Positions 30,736 through 40,559 are shown, counted from the stretch's first letter. The stretch: 64,000 nucleotides of DNA from Paracoccaceae bacterium (GCA_026710155.1 JAPORQ010000066.1:1-64000), one strand, 5' to 3'. The notes: generated from the sequence alone by a model not told the origin. Made by a program: numbers and translations.

Positions 30736-32226
30736 TTACATCCCCGGGGCATGGTCATCAGGCCCATGCCGGGTTTGGAGGGTTGGCTCCTGAGTTGGTT
30801 CCATTTCAGGCTTGGCCTCCGCCCTGTCCGCCTCTTCAATGACAGCCTCAGTCAACAGGGGAGCCATAAGTGCCACATGCCCTTTTGACATGTCAGGGTC
30901 GGGAACCAGAAGCCCCATCCGGGAAAATGCCGCCAAGTGCTTCTCAACCATAGTCTCCCGGCCGGTCTCCTTCAGGACCGTCCGCAAATTCCCCTCCAGA
31001 CATGAGATTGGCAAAAGAGGTGCACGTTTGAAATGCGAACGAACCCGCCGAAAGGACAACAGCGCATTCTCTTCCCTGAGCCTCTCCAGAACCATCGAGA
31101 CTGCTTCCCGGCGGACATGGGCCGCAAGGCTGGGAATGCCGAACTGCCAGTTGCCGATGTCCTCCTGCCAGATGAAGCCGGTGTGCAGCAGCTTCTCCTC
31201 CGCCTCCCGCTGGTCGCGGGCATATGCCATTTTCCGGGTGATGGCCATGAAATCCCGTCTCGACGGCGTGCCTCCTTCACCAATGCGAAAGGCAATCTCC
31301 GCCACCGGAACCAGCATGCCCTCACCGTCCAGCTCGTGCAGCCGGCGATGGTAGAGTTCGCGACATGCCTGATCAAAGGCCTTGCGTGCCTCCTTCACCT
31401 CCTCATGACCGACATGGGTCGCCCCTTTCCGGGCCAGCACATTCCAGAGGGCACTTCCCCAGTGCTGGATGAAATGGGGATAACCCTGGGTTTCCCGAAC
31501 AACCACCCCCCTGGCCAGGTCATCGAATGTCGCAGTGCCGCCGAAGGGCTCGACCAGGGCCCGGCTCGTGTCCTCCCATGAAAGACGGCCTATACGCTTC
31601 GTATTCATTCTTTCAGCAAAGGTGGCACCGGAACGGCCCAACACCGATTCAAGGTCAGGGGTTCCGGCAATGACCAGCATGATGGGATGGTCCTGGGCTG
31701 CTGCCTGGGCCGAATCGTAGAAAACCCGGCCAACCTCGGCAGGCATGTCATGGGCCTCGTCAATGAGCAGGACAAGTCCTCTGGTGGACGCTGCTGCCAT
31801 TAGTTTGTTCAGCTTCTGTTTCCTTTCGACAGGATTGTATTCCGTTTCCCTTTTATATCCGGCCCTGACAGAACCCAATTGCCCGGTAGGATCCTTGACT
31901 TCAACTGAAAAATCGTGGGACTTGTTGGGAGAGACTACTTGATCAGAAAGAGTTAATTCCAAATCACCAACAGCTGCAAAATCTTCCTTGTTCAACCTGA
32001 TGACAGGCAGTTTCCTCTCTTTGGCCTTTCCGGCAGTCCAGCCCAGCAAGGCCGTTTTGCCACAGCCCCTTGGTCCGACAAGCGCAATGGCAGTTGGGTG
32101 ACGTTCCCTCTCTACTGTCGCATCAATGCGATCCCTTAACTCCAGTTTAAGTTGATCCCTGCCTGCCAATACGGGTGGTATTTCACCATAACCGGGTTGA
32201 AAGGGATTTCGCTTGGTCGTGGGCAT
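30736..32226 (-). CDS. AAA ATPase (copy 2), intact, unknown function
   Basis: 496 residues, start ATG 32226 with AGGAGG upstream. The N-terminus NPFQPGYGEIPPVLAGRD is typical of a family of ORC1/Cdc6-like or STAND-like bacterial ATPases. Walker A is GPRGCGKT (51-58), Walker B GLVLLIDE (150-157), and a sensor-1-like VIAGTPD lies at 185-191. The C-terminal 250 residues look helical with winged-helix character. It ends APGM. It is closely related to the frameshifted copy at 19982-21459. Family members are of unknown role; regulation of a membrane or nucleic-acid-acting partner is a guess. No partner gene follows this copy. Confidence 0.8.
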   Translation of the reverse strand: MPTTKRNPFQPGYGEIPPVLAGRDQLKLELRDRIDATVERERHPTAIALVGPRGCGKTALLGWTAGKAKERKLPVIRLNKEDFAAVGDLELTLSDQVVSPNKSHDFSVEVKDPTGQLGSVRAGYKRETEYNPVERKQKLNKLMAAASTRGLVLLIDEAHDMPAEVGRVFYDSAQAAAQDHPIMLVIAGTPDLESVLGRSGATFAERMNTKRIGRLSWEDTSRALVEPFGGTATFDDLARGVVVRETQGYPHFIQHWGSALWNVLARKGATHVGHEEVKEARKAFDQACRELYHRRLHELDGEGMLVPVAEIAFRIGEGGTPSRRDFMAITRKMAYARDQREAEEKLLHTGFIWQEDIGNWQFGIPSLAAHVRREAVSMVLERLREENALLSFRRVRSHFKRAPLLPISCLEGNLRTVLKETGRETMVEKHLAAFSRMGLLVPDPDMSKGHVALMAPLLTEAVIEEADRAEAKPEMEPTQEPTLQTRHGPDDHAPGM

Positions 32227-32532
32227 CTGGGGACCTCCTATAATTTCATGATAAAATATATGGATGGAGTGCAATTATCAAGTATAGCAAACCGATGGTG
32301 TATTGAATTATTGGGAAAGTACTTGTACTCACAAGTTTACAATCTGTAGTATTGCATTTAGAAACAATTCGATTGAAAAATTGATCAGTAAATCCAACCT
32401 TGACATTGCTGGGGGATTGTTTTTAACTTTGTCATTACCTGTTAGGTTGATTTTGGTTTTAGGTTGTTTTGCTCATTAACCTATGCTTGGCGGGTGAGTT
32501 CCTTATTTTCAAGCTGGTCAAGGGTTAACAAA

Positions 32533-33948
32533 ATGAAAATCAAACCGTTATTTTTTTCCATGTCAATGGTGCTTTCCCTTTTGGGATCAAAGGGATACTC
32601 GGAACTATATCCCAGCGAGTTGTTTCAGGATATGATTTCCCTATTCAATTCAGTCGAAGTCAAGGTGGACTATATTGATTTGGAAGAAAGCAATGACGAG
32701 GTTTTAGCCAGAAATCTGACCCTAATTTTCCAAGTTGACTCTGGCGAGGGTATCCTCGGTATTGATCTTCCAATCTTTCGCATGTCAAGAAAGGGAACGG
32801 ATTTGGTCGAAATATATTTACCTGACACATTTACCATTTTCAGCAGTTCGGGAGACGAAGTCCCTGTCAAGGTCGGTGAGGGAACCTTCGCTGGAAACAA
32901 ACGCATCATCATGGAGCAAAATTCCGATGGCATGAAAATTGACTATTCAATTGCCGAGATGGAAGTCAAATATCAGAATGAGGACATCACCTATCTCGTC
33001 TTGCTAAAAGATGCCTTGGGCATTTATTCATTCGATGATCTGGCCAGGATGTATGAAGATGGTTATTCAGCCACCGGTTCAGCAGGCGAGATTTCAGGCA
33101 GGTTGCAAACAAGGGTGGGCACTGGTTTTGCATTCAAGATGACGAATTACCAAAGCAGTACAACTGATGGGGGATTATTCATGAATGATGCAATGGGAAT
33201 GGAATTTCCACTTGGTGATTATTCCGCTTCCATGGAAACGGCACAATTAATTCTTGAAGATATGGATAATTCTACGCTTGGATTGCTGATCAACCAGCCT
33301 GCCAGTGATATGAGTGTTGATGAAAACGGATTGACAATGAATGCCAGCACCATGGATTTTATCATTGCCTTGGAAGGATACATCAATGAATCCGTCGCTG
33401 TTTCAAATACCGACATGAATTTGCTCATTGATTGGAACAATGAAAATGATTTATTCAATGTGGAGACAGGTTTTTCACTGAATAAAATCAGGTGGGAAAG
33501 CCCCTACAAGGTTTTGATGGATCCCGAAGGTAATTTCGATGAGGATGTGGGATCACTAAATACTTCCATAAGGTTTTCGGGAAATAAAGCCCTTTTCAAT
33601 CAAGCATACTTTGAAGAGCCAAACAATGATGATCTGAGTCCGGAAATTCATCACTTTTTTATCTCTTCGGATTGGGAACTCAGATTTATGGACTTATTCA
33701 TCAAGGCAGTTGGTGAATATGCATCAAGTTATGTCTCAAAAGGTGAATTTGACGTAATTTTAGAAGGAGCAAAAAGTTTTTTTGACAGGGCGATCGCTGC
33801 CGATTTGGCATCACAGGCGTATTTGCAGGGAATTCTTAAATATATGGTGTTTCTGGATCCAAACAGTACTTCACCAAACGCGTTGAAGTACAAGATTGAA
33901 TTAGACAATGAAATGGAAATCTTTGTAAATGGCAAAAAGCTTAATTAA
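32533..33948 (+). CDS. Exported protein of unknown function (DUF2125-like)
   Basis: About 471 residues from ATG 32533, with a signal peptide (KIKPLFFSMSMVLSLLGSKGYS). The mature part is acidic and beta-rich with repeated strand-like segments, ending KYKIELDNEMEIFVNGKKLN. The layout and ending recall DUF2125 proteins of alphaproteobacteria, a periplasmic family of unknown role, but I could not identify a decisive motif. It appears monocistronic. Confidence 0.6.
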   Translation: MKIKPLFFSMSMVLSLLGSKGYSELYPSELFQDMISLFNSVEVKVDYIDLEESNDEVLARNLTLIFQVDSGEGILGIDLPIFRMSRKGTDLVEIYLPDTFTIFSSSGDEVPVKVGEGTFAGNKRIIMEQNSDGMKIDYSIAEMEVKYQNEDITYLVLLKDALGIYSFDDLARMYEDGYSATGSAGEISGRLQTRVGTGFAFKMTNYQSSTTDGGLFMNDAMGMEFPLGDYSASMETAQLILEDMDNSTLGLLINQPASDMSVDENGLTMNASTMDFIIALEGYINESVAVSNTDMNLLIDWNNENDLFNVETGFSLNKIRWESPYKVLMDPEGNFDEDVGSLNTSIRFSGNKALFNQAYFEEPNNDDLSPEIHHFFISSDWELRFMDLFIKAVGEYASSYVSKGEFDVILEGAKSFFDRAIAADLASQAYLQGILKYMVFLDPNSTSPNALKYKIELDNEMEIFVNGKKLN

Positions 33949-34194
33949 ATTGTTTGTTTGCTCGATGTGAACAACCTGATTGAAACTGAAATTCTGATCA
34001 TCGTCTTGTTCAGGTATGGGAGGTGGGTTGGTATCCAACGATGGTAAGGGACGATTTTTGGGAATTCCGGGAGAATAACCGAATTGGTATTTTCTAGCGA
34101 GATAAATAATAGGGAATCTGGGAGAGATGATGTATAAATGTTTGGATTTTAAAAATGAATAAGTCACTCTTTATCAACGGAGAGCCAATAATTG

Positions 34195-34344
34195 ATGACT
34201 TCAAAAAAAACAGCCATTATTGTTACTTTTGTGTTTCTTGCCTTATCATTTGTGGGTTGTCAAACACATAATTTGCCATGGCACCCGTTCGACTTGTTCG
34301 CAATTCCCGTTGATCCAGGCCCCGGCCCTTATCCGGACGAATGA
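34195..34344 (+). CDS. Small lipoprotein of 49 residues
   Basis: Begins MTSKKTAIIVTFVFLALS and has a lipobox FVGC near residue 22, followed by a Pro-rich tail ending GPGPYPDE. A GGAGAG site lies about ten bases upstream of ATG 34195. Its stop overlaps the next start as ATGA (34341-34344), the classical coupling overlap, which supports both this gene and the pmbA start. Function unknown. Confidence 0.65.
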   Translation: MTSKKTAIIVTFVFLALSFVGCQTHNLPWHPFDLFAIPVDPGPGPYPDE

Positions 34345-35726
34345 AAAGGAACCAGGCCAATTTTCAATTCGCAATTAATATGAAGATAGACTTAAGAAAA
34401 GTTGCAGAACAATCCATTGACCTTGCCAGAAGGAAAGGTGCTGATGAGGCAGATGTAATCGTTCTCCAGTCAAGGAGTTTTTCGGTTAGTGTCAGGGAAG
34501 GTGATTTGGAAAATGTTGAAAACAATGACCAGATTACGCTTGGATTAAGGGTTTTGGTTGGTAAAAAACAGGCTTGCGTTGCCGGTTCCGACTTTCGAAC
34601 CTCAGCCATTGCCGATATTGCTGAAAGAGCAATTGCAATGGCATGTGTGGCCCCTGAAGATCCTTTTATTGGCCTTGCCAAGCCAAGTCAATTGGGTCAA
34701 TCAAATCAAACCACCGAATTGAAGCTTTATAGTGAAGAGGCTTCTCCTTCACCGGAAGAATGTACTAGATTGGGGCAAACGATTGAGGATGCAGCAAACG
34801 GAGTTGAGGGTGTCTCCAAAACGGATTCATCCTCCGCTGGTTATGGTGAAAGCCGTTACTGTTTTTTGGCCAGTAATGGATTTGAAAGTGAAAGCAGAAA
34901 GAATTTTCTTTCGGCCGGCTGTTCTGCCATAGCAGGTGACGGCCTGGAAATGGAAACCGATTATTACGGTGAAACAAGAATTTTCCAATCGGACATGTCA
35001 ACTCCGGAAAGAATCGGAAGGAAAGCCGGGCAGCGGGCTGCGGCAAAGTTGGGTTCTATCAAGCCCAGTACCATGAATACCCCCATCCTCTTTGATCGAA
35101 GGGTATCTGCCACCTTGATTGGGCATGTTCTTTCAGCCATAAATGGTAGTGCTATTGTCAGGGGTACCAGTTGGTTGAAAGATGATCTCGGAGAAGAAAT
35201 ACTGCCCACAAACCTGGATTTGTACGAGGAACCCTTTCGGCCAAAATCACTGTCTTCAACCCTTTATGATGGTGAGGGGATAGCCAAGCTGGAAAGGAAA
35301 TTCATTGAGAAGGGAACGCTGAAATCATGGGTAACGGATTTGGCAACATCTCGAAAGCTGGAAATGCCGACAACGGGTAATGCCACAAGGGGTGTTTCTT
35401 CACCACCTTCACCGGGGATTACCAATATTGCCCTAACCTGTGGCACCAAATCCCCGGGTGAATTGATGAAGGAAATTGATTCAGGTATATTGATAACTTC
35501 TCTTATTGGTTCTACCATCAACAGCAATACTGGTGATTATTCACGTGGAGCCTCAGGGTTTCTGATTGAAAATGGGGAAGTGACCCAACCGATTTCAGAA
35601 TTCACCATAGCCGGCAATCTGCGCGATATGATGAAAACACTCATACCTTCCAACGACCCGAGGGAATTCAGCTCATACAAGGTACCAAGCCTTCTGATTG
35701 AAAATATGACGGTTGCTGGAAGTTAG
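34341..35726 (+). CDS. pmbA: PmbA/TldD-family metalloprotease (PmbA)
   Basis: 461 residues, or 448 if starting at ATG 34380. Recognised from RKGADEADVIVLQSRSFSV and VREGDLENVENNDQ near the N-terminus and the C-terminal SGDYSRGA-like segment (GDYSRGASGFLIENGE), EFTIAGNLRDM and PSLLIENM. PmbA partners TldD in degrading small proteins such as CcdA and in peptide maturation. TldD is not in the window. The ATGA overlap with the lipoprotein gene favours the 34341 start. Confidence 0.9.
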   Translation: MKRNQANFQFAINMKIDLRKVAEQSIDLARRKGADEADVIVLQSRSFSVSVREGDLENVENNDQITLGLRVLVGKKQACVAGSDFRTSAIADIAERAIAMACVAPEDPFIGLAKPSQLGQSNQTTELKLYSEEASPSPEECTRLGQTIEDAANGVEGVSKTDSSSAGYGESRYCFLASNGFESESRKNFLSAGCSAIAGDGLEMETDYYGETRIFQSDMSTPERIGRKAGQRAAAKLGSIKPSTMNTPILFDRRVSATLIGHVLSAINGSAIVRGTSWLKDDLGEEILPTNLDLYEEPFRPKSLSSTLYDGEGIAKLERKFIEKGTLKSWVTDLATSRKLEMPTTGNATRGVSSPPSPGITNIALTCGTKSPGELMKEIDSGILITSLIGSTINSNTGDYSRGASGFLIENGEVTQPISEFTIAGNLRDMMKTLIPSNDPREFSSYKVPSLLIENMTVAGS

Positions 35727-35752
35727 GTAATGATCAGTGAGGAATTTGACCA

Positions 35753-35998
35753 ATGACTAAAAAACTGCACTTGGTGTTTGGTGGTGAATTGTCAAATCCG
35801 CGTACCAAGCGCTTCAAGGATCCCGATAATGTCGAGGTTATAGGGTTGTTTTCCAATTATCAATCAGCCTATGATGCCTGGAAGGCAGCATCCCAGCAAA
35901 ATGTTGATAATGCCAATTGCAGGTATTTTATCGCCAAGCTTTATCAACTTATGGATGAAGAAGAATCGGAAGGTCCCGTCGAGGAATTCCCTTCCTGA
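35753..35998 (+). CDS. DUF4170 small protein
   Basis: 81 residues with the DUF4170 pattern: LHLVFGGELSNP early, then VIGLFSNYQSAYDAWKAASQ and RYFIAKLY. This alphaproteobacterial family of unknown function is often found between a pmbA region and lipid A genes. It lies 26 bases after pmbA and 22 bases before lpxK. The Kdo transferase gene waaA, often between DUF4170 and lpxK, is absent here. Confidence 0.85.
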   Translation: MTKKLHLVFGGELSNPRTKRFKDPDNVEVIGLFSNYQSAYDAWKAASQQNVDNANCRYFIAKLYQLMDEEESEGPVEEFPS

Positions 35999-36020
35999 GC
36001 CATTTGCACATGGGCGCCCT

Positions 36021-37019
36021 ATGCAACAACCGAATTTTTGGTTTCAAAAAAACTCCATTCTGTCCCACCTTTTATTACCTCTCGCAGGCATTTGGTTGCT
36101 GGGTTCAACAATACGCAAACGGTTTTACACCAGAAAATCAGTCGAAAAGCCGGTAATTTCAGTTGGAAATGTGAATATCGGCGGTACGGGCAAGACCCCC
36201 TTGACCATCACACTGATACAGAAGTTGAGGGAGAAGGGGCACAATCCGCATATTATATCCAGAGGTTATGGCGGGAAACTGCAGGGTCCAATTCAGGTCA
36301 ATACGGAACAACATTCCGTTCGTGATGTGGGTGATGAAGCGCTATTGCTTTCCACTTTCAGTCCAACCTGGGTTGCAAGGGATCGATACATCGGTGCGGT
36401 CAGTGCCGTAAATGAAGGTGCTTCAATAGTCATTCTTGATGATGGTCATCAAAACCTTACGCTCGAACCAACCTTTTCCATAATTGTCGTGGATGCCATG
36501 CGAGGATTTGGTAATAAAAGGGTAATTCCCTCCGGTCCACTTAGGGAAACTCTTTCACAAGCCTTGGCTAGGGTCGATTTAGTTGTTGCCGTTGGTACGG
36601 AAATCTGGGTTGAAAGGTTACAAAACCATTTTGGGAAGGATTATGACCTACCCATAATACCGGCACAATTGACCTTGCTTGAATCAGGGTTAAGTCTAGA
36701 CAACCAGAACGTAGTGGCTTTTGCTGGAATTGGAGATCCCTCCAGATTCAGAACAACATTGGATGAATTGGGAGCAAACGTTATCAGGTATGTTCCCTTG
36801 AATGATCATGAAATTCCTACTGAAAGCTTCTTACTGAGGTTGGAAAGGGAAGCAAGAAAAAGCAATGCCTTGCTTTTGACTACGGAAAAGGATGCCGTTA
36901 GATTGAACCCCGGCTGGAAAAAAAAGGTTTTGACCGTACCTGTTCGTCTGGAATTAAGCAACTGGGATATATTCGATGGATACTTTCCCGAAAAGATTGA
37001 AGGATACCAGAATTCCTAA
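36021..37019 (+). CDS. lpxK: Tetraacyldisaccharide 4'-kinase
   Basis: 332 residues from ATG 36021. An N-terminal hydrophobic helix (LLLPLAGIWLLGS) anchors it to the inner membrane. The P-loop is GNVNIGGTGKTPL; ISRGYGG, DVGDEALLLS and ILDDGHQN follow, and LLTTEKDAVRL marks the C-terminal domain, all typical of LpxK. It phosphorylates lipid A precursor at the 4' position. The ORF remains open upstream, but this start fits the family length. Confidence 0.92.
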   Translation: MQQPNFWFQKNSILSHLLLPLAGIWLLGSTIRKRFYTRKSVEKPVISVGNVNIGGTGKTPLTITLIQKLREKGHNPHIISRGYGGKLQGPIQVNTEQHSVRDVGDEALLLSTFSPTWVARDRYIGAVSAVNEGASIVILDDGHQNLTLEPTFSIIVVDAMRGFGNKRVIPSGPLRETLSQALARVDLVVAVGTEIWVERLQNHFGKDYDLPIIPAQLTLLESGLSLDNQNVVAFAGIGDPSRFRTTLDELGANVIRYVPLNDHEIPTESFLLRLEREARKSNALLLTTEKDAVRLNPGWKKKVLTVPVRLELSNWDIFDGYFPEKIEGYQNS

Positions 37020-37155
37020 GGTATGTACCCAATTCTTTCAATGGAAAAACATTAATGTTATTCTCCAATGTTAACGTAAGGGGCCTCCTGTTTACTTTGA
37101 TAAAGGGGAAAACATGTAAATTTTTTTGGCATGAATAAATCAGCCCAACTCAAAC

Positions 37156-37175
37156 CATTATCCTCAAGGATAATG
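37156..37175 (+). other. Hairpin downstream of lpxK
   Basis: CATTATCCT-CA-AGGATAATG is a perfect 9-bp stem. No long T run follows, so it could be a weak terminator or an mRNA-end structure for lpxK or the convergent cupin gene. Confidence 0.4.
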
Positions 37176-37287
37176 ATCCTTGTTTCAACCATTACCAATG
37201 GGGGAATATAAAACTTTTGGTGACAACCCAGAAATGAGGACCTAATTACCCCACAATCGCATGATCGATAAGTTACGATTCTTCAGT

Positions 37288-37713
37288 TCATGGAGTGCCG
37301 TGCGACGGTGACCACTCGGATGGAGCAAGTTCGAACCCCTCAAATTCGAATGCCGGTGCCACTGCACACCCGACAAGGGTCCAGTCGCCATTCGACCATG
37401 CACGTTGCCATGCTCCGGCAGGTACAACAGCTTGCGGCTGGGCATCGGCATCGATACCCAGATTGTAGGTCATGACATCAGATCCATTTTCCGACACCTC
37501 AAGGTTCAGTATGTCCCCGGCATGAAAATTCCATATCTCGACCGCATCGACCCGGTGCCAGCAAGAGATTTCTCCTTTCCCAAGCAGGTAGTAAATCGAG
37601 GACACGACCCCACGGTCTCCGTCACCATGACTTGCCCGGTATGTTTCCCGATAGTGACCGCCTTCCGGATGTGGGATCAATCCAAGTTCAATGATTATTC
37701 TGTTTAAATCCAC
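37288..37713 (-). CDS. Cupin-fold protein, DUF985 family
   Basis: 141 residues. LGLIPHPEGGHYRETYR at the N-terminus, SSIYYLLGKGEISCWHRVDA and VPAGAWQRA define the DUF985 (Cupin_5) family. It is a small beta-barrel cytosolic protein of unknown enzymatic role, with conserved His residues in the barrel. No operon partners. Confidence 0.85.
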   Translation of the reverse strand: MDLNRIIIELGLIPHPEGGHYRETYRASHGDGDRGVVSSIYYLLGKGEISCWHRVDAVEIWNFHAGDILNLEVSENGSDVMTYNLGIDADAQPQAVVPAGAWQRAWSNGDWTLVGCAVAPAFEFEGFELAPSEWSPSHGTP

Positions 37714-38220
37714 TGGTTAACCTCTATCTTGAGCAAAAAAATCATGAGCACTGCCACAGAGGACAGGCAACCTGATTGCAGTAATTGCTTGCTGGTTCCA
37801 TTTTTCATAATCCAACCCAAATTTTCCTTTCCCGACCCAAATAAGGTTCTTTTCATTTCATAAAGTTCGACCTGCGGCGAGTATTCACCGAAATCCAATA
37901 GTGAAACACAAAAAAAGTTGTTCTATTCAAAAACCTTCAAGCATTGCCCATTGTTCAAAATATCTGCACCGTTCGTTTGAAAGTTCTGGGCTTCCGGATC
38001 ATGACATTCTAGAGAATTTCGGTCAATCCAATAACTGTCAACAGCATTCGTTTCCACTTGTGGTAACCCGAACACTCATATCCATCAGGTTAGCCATCCG
38101 GTTCTTTTATATCCTGCCTGAACAAAAAGGAATCTTAATCCTTTCCAAGAGGGATTCGAGTTTAGCCGAAAACAAATACAAGAGATGTAATTTTATTTCA
38201 CAAACTTCAGTTTAAGTTCA
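37714..38220. other. Intergenic region without a supported gene
   Basis: About 500 bases between the cupin gene and dsbA. Short frames occur on both strands (for example a 64-residue leftward frame with a hydrophobic end at 37704-37898) but none has a family match or a convincing start. Confidence 0.5.
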
Positions 38221-38856
38221 CTAAGTCCTGTTTAACAGATTCTCGATGATTTCTACCAATTCCTCATAACTCGTATTGGAATAATTCCTGTCGTTTATAC
38301 GAAAGGTGGGTGTCGAGCTGATGTCGTTGGCGGCAGCACTGTCCTCGGCATTTTGCAGGATCAGTGAATGAAAATCGGTATCCCTGAGACAACTGTCTAT
38401 TTCTTCCTTGTCGAAGCCTACAGACAAGGCAATTGAGGTTAATCTGGATGCCGCTTCTCCAAGTGTTTGTGCACGTGACCATTCCGATTGCTTTTCATAA
38501 AGCGGGTCAAGATAATGGAAAAACTTTTCCGGGCCGGAACATCTGCCGATTATGGAAGCTACCCAGGCCGGCTTGTCCCAGATGACTTCCCTGATTTCGA
38601 ACTTTATCAAACCGGTATCAATGTAGTTTTCCTTTAGTTGTGGATAAGAATTCCGATGAAAACTGGCACAATGAGGGCAAGTAAATGATGCATATTCAAC
38701 AAATGTCACATTGCTGTCCTGATTGCCGATACTCATCTCCTCGATTACCCTTTGGGGTTGGTTTTCCTGAGCTGTTACTGAAGTTATTGCTGTTGCCATG
38801 AGAAAGGCAAAAAGCAGAATTACATTATGGGAGATTTGTAGAAACCTGTTTATCAT
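38221..38856 (-). CDS. DsbA-family thiol:disulfide oxidoreductase
   Basis: 211 residues with a signal peptide (NVILLFAFLMATAITSVTA). The thioredoxin-fold redox motif is CPHC at residues 60-63 (VEYASFTCPHCASFH), with the cis-Pro loop SSTPTF near residue 180. It would catalyse disulfide formation in the periplasm. The order of this gene, a DUF721 gene and the divergent mutY is common in alphaproteobacteria. Confidence 0.9.
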   Translation of the reverse strand: MINRFLQISHNVILLFAFLMATAITSVTAQENQPQRVIEEMSIGNQDSNVTFVEYASFTCPHCASFHRNSYPQLKENYIDTGLIKFEIREVIWDKPAWVASIIGRCSGPEKFFHYLDPLYEKQSEWSRAQTLGEAASRLTSIALSVGFDKEEIDSCLRDTDFHSLILQNAEDSAAANDISSTPTFRINDRNYSNTSYEELVEIIENLLNRT

Positions 38857-38868
38857 TTTCTTTCCTTG

Positions 38869-39390
38869 TTACTTGTCCTGAGCCAGGACATTCCTGCCAA
38901 GCTCAAGCAGAGCTGTTCTAAGTTCGTCTTCCTTGATGTCTTTCACGATTTGCCACGATTCACTTTCACACTCACTTGCCGGTTTCCTTGTCTTGCGTTG
39001 ACTTGATTTTGAATTATGGAAAGCGTCATAGCTCGTGTGTTTTATTTCCAGTCTCCTGATGGCTCCAAATCCATAGGCAATATTTACCCTTTCAATGATT
39101 TGGTCCTTTTGCATTTCGACCTGTTGTGCATGCCCTCGTGGTGTTTCAACAATTAATTTTGAACCCTTGGATAACTGATAACGATGATTTACTTCCATGG
39201 GGCGGCAAATGGCTGCAAGGCTTTCCCCCACTATTTCATGCCAGGATGAGAGAATTTCATGTTTTGAAATTCCCTTCTGCTCGGCATTGACTCGTGCAAT
39301 CTCGCGATAATACTGGTCTGCCGACTTGAAATTGCCATTATAGGAACCGCGTTGCTTTTTTCGGTTATAGAATTTAATGATCTTGGGAAT
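38869..39390 (-). CDS. DUF721 (DciA-like) protein with non-ATG start
   Basis: The DUF721 core reads SKHEILSSWHEIVGESLAA and RPMEVNHRYQLSKGSKL. A GTG at 39231 would cut this core, and no ATG, GTG or TTG exists further upstream in frame. An AGGAG at 39398-39402 lies just before ATC 39393 and ATT 39390, so I place the start at ATT 39390 (about 173 residues). DciA-type proteins assist replicative helicase loading; a DciA role here is only inferred. If the gene is read from ATC/ATT, translation should be weak. Confidence 0.6.
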   Translation of the reverse strand: MPKIIKFYNRKKQRGSYNGNFKSADQYYREIARVNAEQKGISKHEILSSWHEIVGESLAAICRPMEVNHRYQLSKGSKLIVETPRGHAQQVEMQKDQIIERVNIAYGFGAIRRLEIKHTSYDAFHNSKSSQRKTRKPASECESESWQIVKDIKEDELRTALLELGRNVLAQDK

Positions 39391-39436
39391 GATCCCACTC
39401 CTGGCAAATAGACAATAGTAATTTAATATCCATATA

Positions 39437-40558
39437 TTGAAAATTCATAAAAAAGTGAACAATAACTTAGTGACAAACAGACCTTCAGACAAATTGCTTG
39501 CTTGGTATGATCATAACGGCAGGACACTCCCCTGGCGCATGAAAAAGGGAAGTGATTGTACTTCAAAACCAGATCCCTACAGGATTTGGATATCGGAAAT
39601 CATGCTTCAACAAACCACAGTCCCTGTGGTCACAAAATATTATGAAAAATTCCTTGATCTTTGGCCAACCGTAGAAGACCTTGCCAATGCCATTCATGAC
39701 GAGGTGATGGCTTGTTGGGCCGGTTTGGGATATTATACCAGGGCAAGAAACCTGATACCTTGTGCCAAAAGAATAGTCATGGACCATGATGGAAAATTCC
39801 CTTCCACATCCGGTGAACTGCTTGACTTGCCGGGCATCGGAACATATACGGCAAGCGCAATTCAGGCCATTGCCTTTGATCTGTCGGTGCCGGTTGTCGA
39901 TGGCAATGCCGAAAGGGTTTACTCAAGGGTCACGGGATTGACCACACCACTGCCTCGATCAAAGCCGGAAATCAAAAGAATTGCTGAACAGATGACACCT
40001 CTAGGAAGGTCAGGTGATTATGCTCAGGCCATAATGGATTTGGGGTCAACCGTTTGCAAACCGAAAATGCCGAACTGCCCCCACTGTCCATGGAACGGTT
40101 TTTGTCAAAGTCATCGATTGGGTTTGCAAAACGAAATTCCCTATCGACAACCCAAAATCCCCAAACCAACGCGCAGTGGTATCATGTATGTCTGTCTGAG
40201 TGAAAACAATCACTTCATGCTGGAAAGACGCCCCCAAAGTGGATTGTTGGGTGGAACACTTGGATGGCCCGGATTTGGTTGGGACAAGGGGTCGGGGGGC
40301 AAATTTCCAGAACTGACAGGAGGGCTTGAACTTCCAGGAGAAATAAGTCATGTATTTACCCACTTCAAAACGTCAATTGCAGTCCGGGCTGGAGTGGTGG
40401 AATCATCGGAATTTTCATCGCTGGATGTCGCATGGGTCGACCAGGAAGGGTTTGATGCCAGCAAATTGCCAACCCTGATGAGAAAGGTATTTACCCATGC
40501 TGCCCAAAATTTCGATTTTGAGAAGCAGGAAAAATCGATGAAAATAACCAGGTATTGA
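39437..40558 (+). CDS. mutY: A/G-specific adenine glycosylase
   Basis: 373 residues. Catalytic Glu in SEIMLQQTTVP, helix-hairpin-helix LPGIGTYTASAI and catalytic Asp in VDGNAERV are present. The [4Fe-4S] loop is CPHC-flanked with C-X6-C-X2-C-X5-C spacing (CKPKMPNCPHCPWNGFC). The C-terminal NUDIX-like domain recognises 8-oxoG. TTG 39437 gives the longest reading; GTG codons shortly downstream are alternatives, with no strong ribosome binding site. It ends one base before the tRNA-Arg CCA end. Confidence 0.92.
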   Translation: MKIHKKVNNNLVTNRPSDKLLAWYDHNGRTLPWRMKKGSDCTSKPDPYRIWISEIMLQQTTVPVVTKYYEKFLDLWPTVEDLANAIHDEVMACWAGLGYYTRARNLIPCAKRIVMDHDGKFPSTSGELLDLPGIGTYTASAIQAIAFDLSVPVVDGNAERVYSRVTGLTTPLPRSKPEIKRIAEQMTPLGRSGDYAQAIMDLGSTVCKPKMPNCPHCPWNGFCQSHRLGLQNEIPYRQPKIPKPTRSGIMYVCLSENNHFMLERRPQSGLLGGTLGWPGFGWDKGSGGKFPELTGGLELPGEISHVFTHFKTSIAVRAGVVESSEFSSLDVAWVDQEGFDASKLPTLMRKVFTHAAQNFDFEKQEKSMKITRY

Positions 40559-40559
40559 A

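Noticed and set aside
32533..33948. Assignment as a firm DUF2125 member
   Set aside because: The general layout fits, but no decisive motif was seen, so it is kept as DUF2125-like only.
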